NCBI RefSeq assembly: GCF_025802015.1
Contig: NZ_JAOYFC010000002.1
Coordinates: 186,001 to 250,000, forward strand
Source of the DNA: Falsihalocynthiibacter halioticoli
Lineage (GTDB): Bacteria; Pseudomonadota; Alphaproteobacteria; Rhodobacterales; Rhodobacteraceae
Reading direction: 5' to 3'
Length of the DNA: 64,000 bases
The position numbers were made by a program, and so were the translations under genes. This document shows, piece by piece, positions 34,300 through 42,909 of the stretch. A model generated the notes under the pieces. That model was not told where the DNA came from. It did not search any database and saw nothing but the letters and a program-made list of their open reading frames with translations. Numbering within the stretch: position 1 is the stretch's first letter; each line of letters starts with the position of its first letter.

Positions 34300-34863
34300 T
34301 CAGAAGGACGCGCGAATACCAACCAAGATGTTGTCGCTGTCGCTGCTCATTGACGTGCCGTTAAAGTTGGCGCTTTCGAATGCACGCTGATGACGGTATT
34401 CGCCAAACAGGTGTAGATCATCTTGTAGCTTGTATCGCGCACCGATCGAAACTTGTCCGCCAAGGCCGCTATCGCTTCCATTTGCGCCACCGCTCACGTC
34501 GTAACTGGTTTCAATATATCCAAGTCCCAGTCCGCCATAGGCCGAGAAGTCACCGGATTGATAGAAGGTATAGCGCGCAACGGCCATTGCTGCACGAGTG
34601 CTTGTTTTGTCGTTGGAGTCTGCGATATCGGCATTGCTTCCGCTAAGGTCCACACCGAATTCAAAACCTGGTGTCGCATCTGGCGCGTAGTACGCACCAA
34701 GCGAGTACATAGTCCCGACATCCGATTCCGTATCGCTACCGCCATACTGGAATTCGTTCGAGAAACGGCCACCAACCGCGCCTTCGATGGCCCAATTTTG
34801 CGCTGTAGCGCCAGTTGCCATCAAGCAGGTCAATCCTGCGGCTGTGAGCATTTTGAGTTTCAT
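34300..34863 (-). CDS. Outer-membrane beta-barrel protein (opacity/OmpA-like porin)
   Basis: A 187-residue protein with a signal peptide (MKLKMLTAAGLTCLMATGATA, cleaved before QNWAIEG), then alternating beta strands with small polar turns. It ends LVGIRASF, a terminal phenylalanine as recognised by the BAM machinery. The size fits an eight-stranded barrel. Loops are Ser/Asp/Gly rich (SGGANGSDSGLG). GGAG six bases before the ATG at 34861-34863 sets the start. The exact role (adhesin-like, porin or structural) is not visible. Confidence 0.8.
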   Translation of the reverse strand: MKLKMLTAAGLTCLMATGATAQNWAIEGAVGGRFSNEFQYGGSDTESDVGTMYSLGAYYAPDATPGFEFGVDLSGSNADIADSNDKTSTRAAMAVARYTFYQSGDFSAYGGLGLGYIETSYDVSGGANGSDSGLGGQVSIGARYKLQDDLHLFGEYRHQRAFESANFNGTSMSSDSDNILVGIRASF

Positions 34864-35139
34864 TGTCATCTCCATTTATCTCGTGACAAGAGTTATATGG
34901 AGAGCCGAACAGACAGGTGAAAGAGCTCGCGGTCATCGGGAATTTATTGTGCAATTTCTAGCGCATCCGCCAAAAAACAGTCGGCCATTTTTGACCCACC
35001 GGAAATTCCCCTACGTCACAAAGGGTTTAAATCTAAAACCTCGAACAGGGTCAGAATACCAAAAGATCTAAGTTGTTTTTTGCTCGGGCAGCACGGATTT
35101 AGTGCGGCCCGAACAATCAATTCACGGAGATTGGCGTGT

Positions 35140-35925
35140 TCAGCTCATGGCAGAGATTGCACGGCGCGCCAAAACCTTGATCAAGTGAGCGCGATATGCT
35201 GCGGTTCCGTGGATATCCGCAATTAGCCCGTCGTCGTCCGCTTCAAGAGCATCGATGCTCTCTGGAGCAAGACTGCTGTCCAATGCGGCTTCGGCCTCAC
35301 TCCAGCGAAACACACCTTCCTCGGCCGCTCCAGTCACCGCAACACGAACACCATCCGCGAATTTTGCAACAAAAACGCCGACCAATGCAAAACGAGAGGC
35401 AGGTTGCGCAAATTTCTGATAGCTCGCGACTTCAGGGATTGGGAAACGTACCTGTATGATGATCTCGCCTTCTTCAAGCGCAGTCTCGAACATGCCGAGG
35501 AAATAATCCGCTGCTGCGATCTCTCGGGTGTTTGTCTGGATCACTGCGCCGGATGCCAGCGCTGCCGCTGAATAGCATGCCGCCGGATCATTGTTGGCCA
35601 GCGTTCCGCCAATCGTTCCACGGTTGCGGACTGCTGGATCGCCAATCTGTCCGGCCAGAGCCGCAAGTGCCGGATAAGCGGATACAGATTTCGCAACCTC
35701 AGCGTGAGTCGTTGCCGCACCTATCGTAATCCACCCGTCTTTAGCGGAGACGCCCTTTAGCTCTGGAATTGATGTCAGGCTGATCAGACGCTCTGGAGCA
35801 GCGAGCCGCTGCTTTAGGGTTGGAATGAGTGTCTGCCCTCCCGCAAGGGCTTGGGCTTCTTCGTCTTTGAGGGCCTCGACCGCGTCTTCCAATGTCGTGG
35901 GGCGCTCAATGTCAAAACTATACAT
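35140..35925 (-). CDS. FAD-binding medium subunit of a molybdenum hydroxylase (CoxM/xanthine dehydrogenase type)
   Basis: A 261-residue subunit that carries FAD between the iron-sulfur subunit and an electron acceptor. The FAD-binding segments LAGGQTLIPTLKQRLA (about 27-42) and GDPAVRNRGTIGGTLANNDPA-type (about 95-115) are clear, followed by the CO_deh_flav_C region. It lies 17 bases after coxS, and after it comes no large subunit gene but a 276-bp spacer with a hairpin at 35084-35112. Without the molybdopterin subunit the substrate (CO, purine, aldehyde or other) cannot be inferred. Confidence 0.9.
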   Translation of the reverse strand: MYSFDIERPTTLEDAVEALKDEEAQALAGGQTLIPTLKQRLAAPERLISLTSIPELKGVSAKDGWITIGAATTHAEVAKSVSAYPALAALAGQIGDPAVRNRGTIGGTLANNDPAACYSAAALASGAVIQTNTREIAAADYFLGMFETALEEGEIIIQVRFPIPEVASYQKFAQPASRFALVGVFVAKFADGVRVAVTGAAEEGVFRWSEAEAALDSSLAPESIDALEADDDGLIADIHGTAAYRAHLIKVLARRAISAMS

Positions 35926-35942
35926 GTCTGGTCCCTCGTCGC

Positions 35943-36404
35943 TTATGCCGCTGCCGCAGCCTGAATGGCTTTGACAATGTTATGATACCCAGTGCACCGA
36001 CAGATATTGCCCTCAAGGTATTCACGGATGTCCTCTTCGCTTGGATCTGGGTTCTCTTTAAGAAGCGCTGCGGCTGACATCACCATCCCGGGCGTGCAAA
36101 ATCCACATTGAAGCCCGTGGTGTTCCTGAAATGCCGCCTGAATTTTACTCAGCGATCCATCGGCATTTGCCATACCTTCGATTGTTCGGACGTCCGTGCC
36201 ATCAGCTTCCACAGCGAACATCGTGCAGGATTTCACCGCAAGGCCATCCACATGCACCAAGCAGGCACCGCATTGGCTTGTATCGCAACCGATATGCGTT
36301 CCGGTCAGTCCAAGGTTTTCCCGCAGGAAATGAGACAAAAGCGTACGATCTTCCACCTCTGCGGATTTTGACTCGCCGTTCACCGATATGCTGATCTTGG
36401 TCAT
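35943..36404 (-). CDS. [2Fe-2S] small subunit of a molybdenum hydroxylase (CoxS type)
   Basis: A 153-residue subunit with two [2Fe-2S] clusters. The plant-type cluster cysteines are in GCDTSQCGACLVHVDG (about 39-54), and the second, helical-domain set is in LQCGFCTPGMV and GNICRCTGYHNI. It has the typical length and belongs with the FAD subunit downstream. It follows the MoeA-like gene by 108 bases. Confidence 0.92.
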   Translation of the reverse strand: MTKISISVNGESKSAEVEDRTLLSHFLRENLGLTGTHIGCDTSQCGACLVHVDGLAVKSCTMFAVEADGTDVRTIEGMANADGSLSKIQAAFQEHHGLQCGFCTPGMVMSAAALLKENPDPSEEDIREYLEGNICRCTGYHNIVKAIQAAAAA

Positions 36405-36512
36405 TGCGTCCCTCTCCTCAAATCCTCGACGTACTAAACCACGGCTTTCGCTGACTTAAAACCGCTTCTTTTGTCTGAATTACCAATTCCTGCGGCATTC
36501 ACAGAATGAATG

Positions 36513-37514
36513 TCATTCGCTTTCGGTTCGGCTTCGTGGATGCGGGCGGGTTGGAATTTCCTTGAGTAATCCGCCGACTCCCATCTTTGAGATATCCGAT
36601 TGCGTTACGTCGATCCCGCACAAAAGCCGCTCAAGCACCCAATCCGCGCCGTTCAAGGCTGGGCTGCGCGCACAGCCCGGAAGGCCGATCACGGGCTTAG
36701 GTCCGAGTGTTCCAAAGAACAGCAAATTGCCTGGATCAACCGGCATTCCATAGCACGTAACCTTGCCCCCTGCCTGCTTCAGCGCTGTGGGCGCAATGTC
36801 GTCGATATCTGAGGTTGCTGAGGCCGTCAGGATCAACAAGACCTCTTGTTTAGCAGCCTGCAGAGCCTCCGAAATTGCCTCGACATTGTGATCAATTCGC
36901 GGCCCGCGCGTGAGATGAACACCCAGCGTCTCGACACGTGCGCGCGTTGCTTCAAACCCCTTGTCGCTCTTCGCTTGGCCAACGGTCTCTATCATGCAGG
37001 CGGTGGAGTACACAGGCGTCTCTAGCCCGAGCCCACCTACCGCTATGTCCGCGACTTCCGCGATGTGGCTCTCTGCAACACCGTATGAAATGATCTTAAC
37101 AGTCGCGATCATCTGTCCTTTTGCGGCCCGCGCATAGGGCGGCGCTGTCGCCACTGTGATCATGGGGTCAATCGCATTCAGAGCATGAATTTTCGCCGCA
37201 TCAACTCGGGTGACTCCCGCTGCCTTGGCGAAAATGTTCACCCGCCCCGTACCAGCGTTGCTGAGCCTTAACTCATCGCATCCCTCAACAAGTGCCTCCG
37301 CCACACGCGTGGCCGCTGTGTTTTCGTCAAGGTCATGCGGACCAAGCCGCGCAACAGAGACTTCTTCGATACCAGCCTGTAAAAGCAAATCGATCTCTTT
37401 TTGCGTCAAAGTTATTCCCTTGCGCAGCCGTAATTCACCTGTGTCCCCAACGCTCACGGAATGCGCAAGAATAGCTCCAAGCGCCGTTTCGGTTGGGACT
37501 GGCCCGAACTTCAT
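36513..37514 (-). CDS. Molybdopterin-binding (MoeA-like) protein
   Basis: A 333-residue protein with the molybdopterin-binding fold of MoeA/MogA/CinA. Pieces visible are the ILAHSV...LRKGITL start, LTASATSDIDDIAPTAL (the GTSxSD-like loop, about 230-246), YGMPVDPGNLLFFG and IGLPGCARSPALNGADWVL. In related bacteria this domain is often fused to a MobA-like nucleotidyltransferase; here that half is absent. Its start overlaps the xdhC stop by four bases, so it likely serves cofactor handling for the adjacent molybdenum hydroxylase. Confidence 0.82.
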   Translation of the reverse strand: MKFGPVPTETALGAILAHSVSVGDTGELRLRKGITLTQKEIDLLLQAGIEEVSVARLGPHDLDENTAATRVAEALVEGCDELRLSNAGTGRVNIFAKAAGVTRVDAAKIHALNAIDPMITVATAPPYARAAKGQMIATVKIISYGVAESHIAEVADIAVGGLGLETPVYSTACMIETVGQAKSDKGFEATRARVETLGVHLTRGPRIDHNVEAISEALQAAKQEVLLILTASATSDIDDIAPTALKQAGGKVTCYGMPVDPGNLLFFGTLGPKPVIGLPGCARSPALNGADWVLERLLCGIDVTQSDISKMGVGGLLKEIPTRPHPRSRTESE

Positions 37515-38479
37515 GCGCCGTTCCTCAACACCGCGGTCACTTCCGCGAGGATAGCGAGCGCGATTTCTGTGGGTGTTCGCGCTTGGATGTTCAGCCCGAC
37601 AGGCCCGTGAATTCGGGCAATATCTTCGGCACTGAACCCTGCTTCACCCAACCGCTCGACCCGCTTTGCATGCGTGCGTTTGGATCCAAGCGAGCCAATA
37701 TAAAATACATTGGAATTTAGCGCGGCAATCAATGCGGGGTCGTCAATTTTTGGGTCATGTGAAAGCGTTACAACTGCTGTCCGGCTATCGAGCCCCCAAT
37801 TCTTGAGCGCGACATCTGGCCAGTCGTCGCATTCCAGCGTTTCCCCCGGAAACCTTTCTTCGCTCGCGAATGCCGCACGAGGGTCTATTATAAACGTATC
37901 GTATCCGGCCATCTTGGCCATCGGCACCAAAGCTTGAGCGATATGAACCGCGCCGATTATTGCCATGCGCAGCGGCGGGTTGTGAACAGCGACAAATGTT
38001 TCGCCATCCTCCTCAAATCCGGATTTATCGGCACGGAATCGCGCTGCATGAAGGGCCGGATCTTGTAGCTCTCCGCGCCCGTCAGCTCCAACGACATAGG
38101 CAATCGGCGCCCGCGTGGCGCGTTTTGCGACAAGTTCGGCCAAAATATCCTCAGAAAGGCTGCCACCAACCGGCTCGACCATCACACGGATTTTTCCGCC
38201 GCACGCCAAGCCAACTTCAAAAGCTGTTTCATCAGAGACGCCAAACTCCAGAATACGCCGCTTTCCGTCCTCAATCGCGTCAAGCGCTTCGGTGACAACC
38301 GCGCTTTCCACGCACCCCCCAGACACAGAGCCGGCAATACCAGCATCGCCCGATATAGCAAGTTGAGAGCCGACGGGGCGCGGCGCTGACCCCCAAGTCT
38401 CGACCACGGTTGCGAGCGCAGCCCCTTTACCTTGGCGATACCAAGCAAGTGCTGTTTCCGGAATTGCGTCGAAATCCAT
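37511..38479 (-). CDS. XdhC/CoxI family molybdenum-cofactor chaperone
   Basis: A 322-residue protein. The N-terminal XdhC_CoxI domain has VVETWGSAPRPVGSQLA (about 25-41) and GSVSGGCVESAV (about 51-62). The C-terminal Rossmann domain begins near 190 (AIIGAVHIAQALVPMAKMAGYD) and includes VVTLSHDPKIDDPAL and YIGSLGSKRTHAKR. XdhC binds Moco and helps its sulfuration before insertion into xanthine dehydrogenase-type enzymes. First gene of the xdhC, MoeA-like, coxS, coxM run. Confidence 0.92.
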   Translation of the reverse strand: MDFDAIPETALAWYRQGKGAALATVVETWGSAPRPVGSQLAISGDAGIAGSVSGGCVESAVVTEALDAIEDGKRRILEFGVSDETAFEVGLACGGKIRVMVEPVGGSLSEDILAELVAKRATRAPIAYVVGADGRGELQDPALHAARFRADKSGFEEDGETFVAVHNPPLRMAIIGAVHIAQALVPMAKMAGYDTFIIDPRAAFASEERFPGETLECDDWPDVALKNWGLDSRTAVVTLSHDPKIDDPALIAALNSNVFYIGSLGSKRTHAKRVERLGEAGFSAEDIARIHGPVGLNIQARTPTEIALAILAEVTAVLRNGA

Positions 38480-38689
38480 GTGCGTAACCCTCTGGATGTT
38501 TATGACAGGTTGCCACCGCGCGCGCCCTATTCACAAGGGGAAATTCGGCACTCCACGACAAGGCAGCACCGCCGCAATCATAAGCAGCTTTTCGGACATT
38601 TTACCGAATTGCCACAGTTTCCCGATCAAAAAACCAAACTGCCCTGATCGGGCGTGGTATTCAGCCATTCATTCAGATAAGCCAAACAC

Positions 38690-38980
38690 ATGAGCGACGC
38701 AGAAAACACGCTTCCCACAGGCTGGGAACTTCCGGTAAATGCAGCGGCCCTAGAAACCGAACTCGCGGCAGAACTTGCCGAAGGACATCCGCTTTTTGGC
38801 CGAACGGCTGCCGCCGTTGCTCAAAGCTCTGAGTCCGACGAAGCGGTATTCTCATTCACAGGAGACAAGGACTTCATCGCCGTTGTTGCCCTGACTTGGG
38901 AAGAAGGCCCGATTTCTGGCCAACCCGAGTTTGAAGTCATTCCAGACCTTGCGGCCCTCGACGGTTTCTTCGACCAGTAA
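38690..38980 (+). CDS. Hypothetical acidic protein
   Basis: A 96-residue cytosolic acidic protein, unrecognised. An N-terminal helix (AAALETELAAELAEGHPLFG) is followed by predicted strands (DEAVFSFTGDKDFIAVVALTW) and a Pro/Glu-rich end. It has no signal peptide and no cysteine. It is divergent from xdhC and precedes the hairpin-rich spacer. Codon pattern and the sensible fold argue for a real gene. Confidence 0.65.
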   Translation: MSDAENTLPTGWELPVNAAALETELAAELAEGHPLFGRTAAAVAQSSESDEAVFSFTGDKDFIAVVALTWEEGPISGQPEFEVIPDLAALDGFFDQ

Positions 38981-39203
38981 GCCCCTTCTCATCGCGAAAT
39001 CACCTGACTGCGATTCGAGAATCCGAGCAGCGCGTCATTGGCGCGCTCAATTTCTTCGATCTGTTGGTGAGTGCCGCCTGAGATTAGACAAATTTTAGCA
39101 GATATCCCCCTCTGATTGGCCCGCTTTGCGCAACAAAGCGCCCATAAGTAAGCGGATTATCGCAAAGCGCACCCCTAGGTTGCAAAAAATATGCTGCAGC
39201 TTC

Positions 39204-39220
39204 CAATTTTTGCCAAATTG
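39204..39220. promoter_or_regulatory. 17-bp operator-like palindrome before the 39282 gene
   Basis: CAATTT-TTGCC-AAATTG is a perfect dyad with a five-base centre, 61 bases before the start codon. The regulator is unknown. Confidence 0.4.
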
Positions 39221-39233
39221 CGTTGTCATTAAG

Positions 39234-39267
39234 AGCAGGCACATCGCAAGGATCGCGATGCTCTGCT
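39234..39267 (+). promoter_or_regulatory. Leader hairpin just before the 39282 ribosome site
   Basis: AGCAG/CTGCT and CATCGC/GCGATG pair around a small internal loop, then TTTT and immediately the AAGGA ribosome site (39271-39275). This geometry could act as an attenuator or control access to the ribosome site. Confidence 0.4.
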
Positions 39268-39281
39268 TTTAAGGACTATCA

Positions 39282-40256
39282 ATGACTCACGACACACGCT
39301 CTCCACTGGACTCCGAAACCCAAGACTGGCTCGCCCGCCTTGAAGTTGACGGAGAGGATCGCGGGTATTTTGAACCCGTCGGACCAAACCACTCCGCCAT
39401 TTTGACGGACGAAAGCCCGACGCTTGTCGTGACGTTTGAAACCATCGCATCCGTTCGCAATCGCGGCAAAGGCGATAGTCCGCTTGGATTCCAGCTTGTG
39501 GCGGAAAATGGGTTTTCCAACCTCTGTATACTCGCCCATGGCGATACGTGGTTCCGTGACAAATACCTTTACGGCTATTTTGATCGGCTCATCGACGACG
39601 GTTTCTTCGAGGATTTTGACAACGTTGTTTTCTATGGCGCTGGCATGTGCGGCTATGCGGCGGCGGCATTTTCTGTTGCGGCCCCAGGTGCGACGGTTAT
39701 TGCGGTACAACCCCAAGCAACGCTTGATACCGAGTTCGCAGGTTGGGACAAACGATACCCAGCAGCAAGACGGTTGGATTTCACCGAGCGCTATGGCTTT
39801 GCCCCTGACATGCTCGAGGGCGCGGACCGCGCGTTTATTGTGTTTGATCCCGACGAAGAGTTCGATGCCATGCATGCATCCCTCTTTAACCGCTCAAACG
39901 TAGAGCTGTTGCGATGCCGTAATCTCGGTGCAAATATTCAGCAAAGCCTTGAAGAGATGAAGATTTTGCAGCCTTTGATCGACAAGGCATGCCAAGGTGA
40001 CTTCACTGCGCTCGACTTCTTCAAATTGTATCGCGCGCGGCGGGAGCATTTCCCCTATTTGCGACGCCTCAACACTCAAACGCAGGATGATGACCGCGAC
40101 TTCCTATCGCTCATGCTGTGTCAGAACGTTGTGTCGCGCCTGACTGCACCAAAGTTTGAGCGGCGCCTTCACGAAGTTGAAACCCGCCTTGGACGCCGCG
40201 CCAACAATTTACATCACCTGCATCCGGTCGCAGTGGATACGGCTACGACCGAGTAG
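39282..40256 (+). CDS. Unknown protein, possible alpha/beta-hydrolase-like core
   Basis: A 324-residue cytosolic protein that I do not recognise. Its middle reads NVVFYGAGMCGYAAAAFSVAAPGATVIAVQPQATLD (shown in part as FYGAGMCGYAAAAFSVA, about 118-134), a strand-turn-helix resembling the nucleophile elbow of alpha/beta hydrolases with a cysteine near 124. Before it are GDSPLGFQLV and HGDTWFRDKYLYGYFDRL. The C-terminal third is helical and Arg rich (KLYRARREHFPYLRRL). No transmembrane or signal segment. The start has AAGGA upstream and a structured leader. Family and activity are open. Confidence 0.7.
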   Translation: MTHDTRSPLDSETQDWLARLEVDGEDRGYFEPVGPNHSAILTDESPTLVVTFETIASVRNRGKGDSPLGFQLVAENGFSNLCILAHGDTWFRDKYLYGYFDRLIDDGFFEDFDNVVFYGAGMCGYAAAAFSVAAPGATVIAVQPQATLDTEFAGWDKRYPAARRLDFTERYGFAPDMLEGADRAFIVFDPDEEFDAMHASLFNRSNVELLRCRNLGANIQQSLEEMKILQPLIDKACQGDFTALDFFKLYRARREHFPYLRRLNTQTQDDDRDFLSLMLCQNVVSRLTAPKFERRLHEVETRLGRRANNLHHLHPVAVDTATTE

Positions 40257-40270
40257 CGCGCTGCCCCAAA

Positions 40271-40882
40271 TCAAAGTCCGCCTGCTTCGCAGATGAATTT
40301 GGCAACCTCGGGAACGCCCTTGCCCGATTTGAGCGCCGCCATCACGAACGGCAGGTCTCCGCGTGCGGATGTTGCGTCTGCCTCGAGCTGTGCGGTGTCT
40401 ACGCCAACGTAAGGTGCGAGGTCCGTTTTGTTAATAATCAAGAGGTCCGACCGCGTAAGCCCAGGCCCCTTTTTGCGCGGAATATCCTGCCCTGCGGCGG
40501 TGTCGATCACATAGAGGGTCAGGTCTGCAAGTTCAGGGCTGAATGTTGCGGCAAGATTATCTCCGCCGCTCTCTATCAATACGATATCAAGGTCAGGGAA
40601 GGCTTCGCGCAAGTCAGCAACCGCAGCGAGGTTGATGCTTGCATCCTCTCGGATCGCTGTGTGCGGGCAACCACCGGTTTCAACCCCGCGAATGCGGGCC
40701 TCTGGCAAGACCTGCGCCCGCATGAGCGCTTCTGCATCCTCACGCGTATAGATATCATTGGTGATCACAGCGACCGAATAGGACTTGGTCAATTCACGAC
40801 ACAACATCTCTGTCAGCGTGGTTTTGCCTGCGCCCACAGGCCCGCCGATTCCAACGCGCAATGGTCCGTTTGGCGATGTCAT
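40271..40882 (-). CDS. ureG: Urease accessory GTPase UreG
   Basis: UreG is a SIMIBI GTPase that powers nickel delivery into apo-urease with UreD, UreF and UreE. The 203-residue protein has the P-loop GGPVGAGKTTLTEML (about 12-26), the nickel-binding Cys-Pro-His (GGCPHTAIRED, about 69-79), ESGGDNLAATFSPEL and the base-specificity motif NKTDLAPYVG. Last gene of the ureE-ureF-ureG run, 19 bases after ureF. Confidence 0.97.
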   Translation of the reverse strand: MTSPNGPLRVGIGGPVGAGKTTLTEMLCRELTKSYSVAVITNDIYTREDAEALMRAQVLPEARIRGVETGGCPHTAIREDASINLAAVADLREAFPDLDIVLIESGGDNLAATFSPELADLTLYVIDTAAGQDIPRKKGPGLTRSDLLIINKTDLAPYVGVDTAQLEADATSARGDLPFVMAALKSGKGVPEVAKFICEAGGL

Positions 40883-40901
40883 CCTCTAATCTCCTTCAGC
40901 A

Positions 40902-41525
40902 TCATGTCTTGAATATGCGAACGTCTTGGGTTTCGTGCTGCATCGCGGCCATATCTGCGCCAAATGCAGCGGAAGCAATATCGTCCAACGCGGCCGTACT
41001 TGCGGCGGTGGCAATATCTGTGATTGTCGCGTGCAGTGCAGAAAGTACCTGCTGCCCCTCGGTTTGGCCAAGCGGAATAAAACGCACCCCGACACTCACG
41101 AGATTCGACGCGAAGGCGTGTAGATAGAGCGAAGCAACTTCCACTGGACCAAGGCTCAACGAACGCGCCGCGATACCTACCGCAACCGGCAGAGGCGCCG
41201 CTGCGAACTCGGCCCCGGTAATTGCGTTAACTGTTTCAACAAACGCCCTGCCCTGCGCCTCGCTTTCTTCAAGGCGCTCTTTGCTTGCGGCTAGCGCGCG
41301 GGCAAGATCGGCAACCTCCGCGCCTTTGAGACTTTGGCACAAAAGGATCGCATCAACGCGCCCAGCGCCGTGTTGCAATACGTCTTTGATCCAACGCTCC
41401 AACTCAGAGGCTGTACGCACGTCGCCCTGCACAACGGTAGTTTCCAATCCGTGGGAATACGCAAAGCTGCCCAACGGAAATGCAGGCGAGAGCCACTGCG
41501 TCAAAGAAAGGAGATCAGCAGTCAC
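40902..41525 (-). CDS. ureF: Urease accessory protein UreF
   Basis: All-helical partner of UreG and UreD that gates GTPase use during urease activation. The 207-residue protein begins LTQWLSPAFPLGSFAYSHGLE, the strongest family signature, and has QGRAFVETVNAITG in its middle. Overlaps ureE by four bases (ATGA). Confidence 0.95.
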   Translation of the reverse strand: MTADLLSLTQWLSPAFPLGSFAYSHGLETTVVQGDVRTASELERWIKDVLQHGAGRVDAILLCQSLKGAEVADLARALAASKERLEESEAQGRAFVETVNAITGAEFAAAPLPVAVGIAARSLSLGPVEVASLYLHAFASNLVSVGVRFIPLGQTEGQQVLSALHATITDIATAASTAALDDIASAAFGADMAAMQHETQDVRIFKT

Positions 41526-42109
41526 GTCTCGTCTTTCTTGTTTGAATGGCCGTGATGGTGATGATGGTCGTGCTTATGATCATGGCGGTGGTCATGCGAG
41601 TGGTCATGCTCATGCGCATGGTCAGCAGGCCCATGGCTATGGCCGAAAGTCCGCCCATAACCATATGCGCCACCTTCAGGCGTAAAGGGCTCAGTCACCT
41701 CGTCCAGAGTTGCGCCGAGTTGGCGAAGCATATCCGCGAGCACATGATCATACAGAATAAGTAGCCGCGCCTTTTCAATCTGACAGGGCGTATGACGGTT
41801 ACCAATATGCCATGCTAAACGAGGCAAATCAGCTCCAGACACAGCCAAAAGCTGCTCCGACGCTGCTTTGACAGCAACGCGTCGGCCATCTTCCAGTATC
41901 AGAATGTCATTGTGATCGAGATTGGTCACTTCCGGCAGGTCGAGCAATACAGTCTCGCCATCCGTAGTGATAAGCCGTTTGCGCCTCAGTAGTCGCCCTT
42001 CATAGGGGAGCTCGACAATGTCATCAAACGGTACGTTTTCGCCTTTGCTTCGTTCGAAACGGTAGCACTTCGTCGGGGAAAACTTTGGTTGGTGCAGCGG
42101 TGCGCTCAT
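41522..42109 (-). CDS. ureE: Urease accessory nickel metallochaperone UreE
   Basis: UreE carries Ni(II) to UreG. The 195-residue protein has the N-terminal peptide-binding domain (FDDIVELPYEGRLLRRKR) and the nickel-binding C-terminal domain with HIGNRHTPCQIE (about 104-115). Its tail from about 155 to 190 holds 17 histidines in Asp/His pairs, a nickel reservoir. An in-frame extension to 42214 is rejected because the ATG at 42107-42109 gives the family start (MSAPLHQPKFSP). A DUF1127 gene ends 49 bases upstream in the same direction. Confidence 0.95.
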   Translation of the reverse strand: MSAPLHQPKFSPTKCYRFERSKGENVPFDDIVELPYEGRLLRRKRLITTDGETVLLDLPEVTNLDHNDILILEDGRRVAVKAASEQLLAVSGADLPRLAWHIGNRHTPCQIEKARLLILYDHVLADMLRQLGATLDEVTEPFTPEGGAYGYGRTFGHSHGPADHAHEHDHSHDHRHDHKHDHHHHHGHSNKKDET

Positions 42110-42158
42110 GAGCGCACCTGCTGGATTTGGTAAGACGCTGCGCGCCTCGGTGGCAGGC

Positions 42159-42365
42159 TTAAAGGCCAGCCACGCGGCGTGCGATTTCGTCGCGACGGAT
42201 GCCGATATCTGCAAGCTGACGATCGCTCAGCGCTTCCAGTTCTTGTGCGTCGGCAGCAAGCTTGCGAGCTTCTGCGAATGATGTGAAACCGTTTTGAACG
42301 CCTTGGATCAGAGCAGAGAAGATCGAAGGTTTTGCATCGTATTTCTGTGTAGCAACATATGCCAT
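42159..42365 (-). CDS. DUF1127 domain protein
   Basis: A 68-residue protein with the C-terminal DUF1127 motif ALSDRQLADIGIRRDEIARRV (about 45-65, shown in part). Small DUF1127 proteins in alphaproteobacteria include RNA-binding regulators such as Rhodobacter CcaF1 and proteins tied to phosphate and stress responses. AGGAG seven bases before the ATG at 42363-42365 fixes the start over a longer frame. It lies directly upstream of ureE on the same strand, so it may lead the ureEFG transcript; the region before it would then contain that promoter. Confidence 0.85.
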   Translation of the reverse strand: MAYVATQKYDAKPSIFSALIQGVQNGFTSFAEARKLAADAQELEALSDRQLADIGIRRDEIARRVAGL

Positions 42366-42570
42366 GGTATTTCTCCTGTTCAGTCGAGAAGTTTCCTGTT
42401 TCTCGACCAATCATATGTGCAATGCTGCACCGCAGAACAACCCACACCTCGGCAAACCGGCCATGCATTTTTTGCAACCCCCCAGACATTAACCCTTTAT
42501 TTACTGCATGTATTTGCATTTCTTTAACCGACTCGCTTGATGATTGAGGGCATAGCTGCTGGAGAAACCA

Positions 42571-42909
42571 ATGCTGGAAACATATCCCTCTGCTGATCGG
42601 CTTGCCGCGCTGCGCGACCGAATTGGCACCCTCAAAGAAGAAGAAATGCGCTTGAGTTTGCGCTTTATCCAAGAGCGTGACACGCGCGTTTTCAAGGGGC
42701 GTCGCTGCGACGTCCTTGTTGAGCACGAAGAATCCCGCGAGTTCGATCCCGGGCGCCTCCCCGCGGAAATACGGCGTGATCCGCACTACTGGACAACACG
42801 CTTTCGCACCCACATCAAGGTCCGCAAACGCTTCAAACCAAGCGACGACATGTCTATTGGGCACGGCGAGGTGATTGATCTGACCAAACAAGGCGGCGTC
42901 TATTGCTAG
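42571..42909 (+). CDS. Hypothetical protein inside the urease cluster, opposite strand
   Basis: A 112-residue cytosolic protein, unrecognised. Residues 1-45 form a charged helix (RLAALRDRIGTLKEEEMRLSL) and the C-terminal half is strand-like with many Arg/His/Asp (FRTHIKVRKRFKPSDDMS). The composition is coding-like and GGAG lies before the ATG at 42571. It sits between ureC and the DUF1127-ureEFG block and runs against both, splitting the urease genes into two transcripts. A long minus-strand frame over the same bases looks like its shadow. Confidence 0.65.
   Translation: MLETYPSADRLAALRDRIGTLKEEEMRLSLRFIQERDTRVFKGRRCDVLVEHEESREFDPGRLPAEIRRDPHYWTTRFRTHIKVRKRFKPSDDMSIGHGEVIDLTKQGGVYC

Larger units (their letters stand above)
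38981..39281. other. 301-bp spacer rich in inverted repeats
   Basis: Four inverted repeats occur in order: AGCGCG/CGCGCT at 39029-39047, CGCTTTG/CAAAGCG at 39122-39140, CAATTT/AAATTG at 39204-39220 and a two-part hairpin at 39234-39267. The first may end the upstream transcript; the third looks like an operator; the last directly precedes the ribosome site of the next gene. No start-to-stop frame in it looks coding. Confidence 0.6.

Noticed and set aside
35084..35112. Hairpin after coxM as its terminator
   Set aside because: On the minus strand the stem is followed by an A-run, not a T-run; it may just be a 3' structure.
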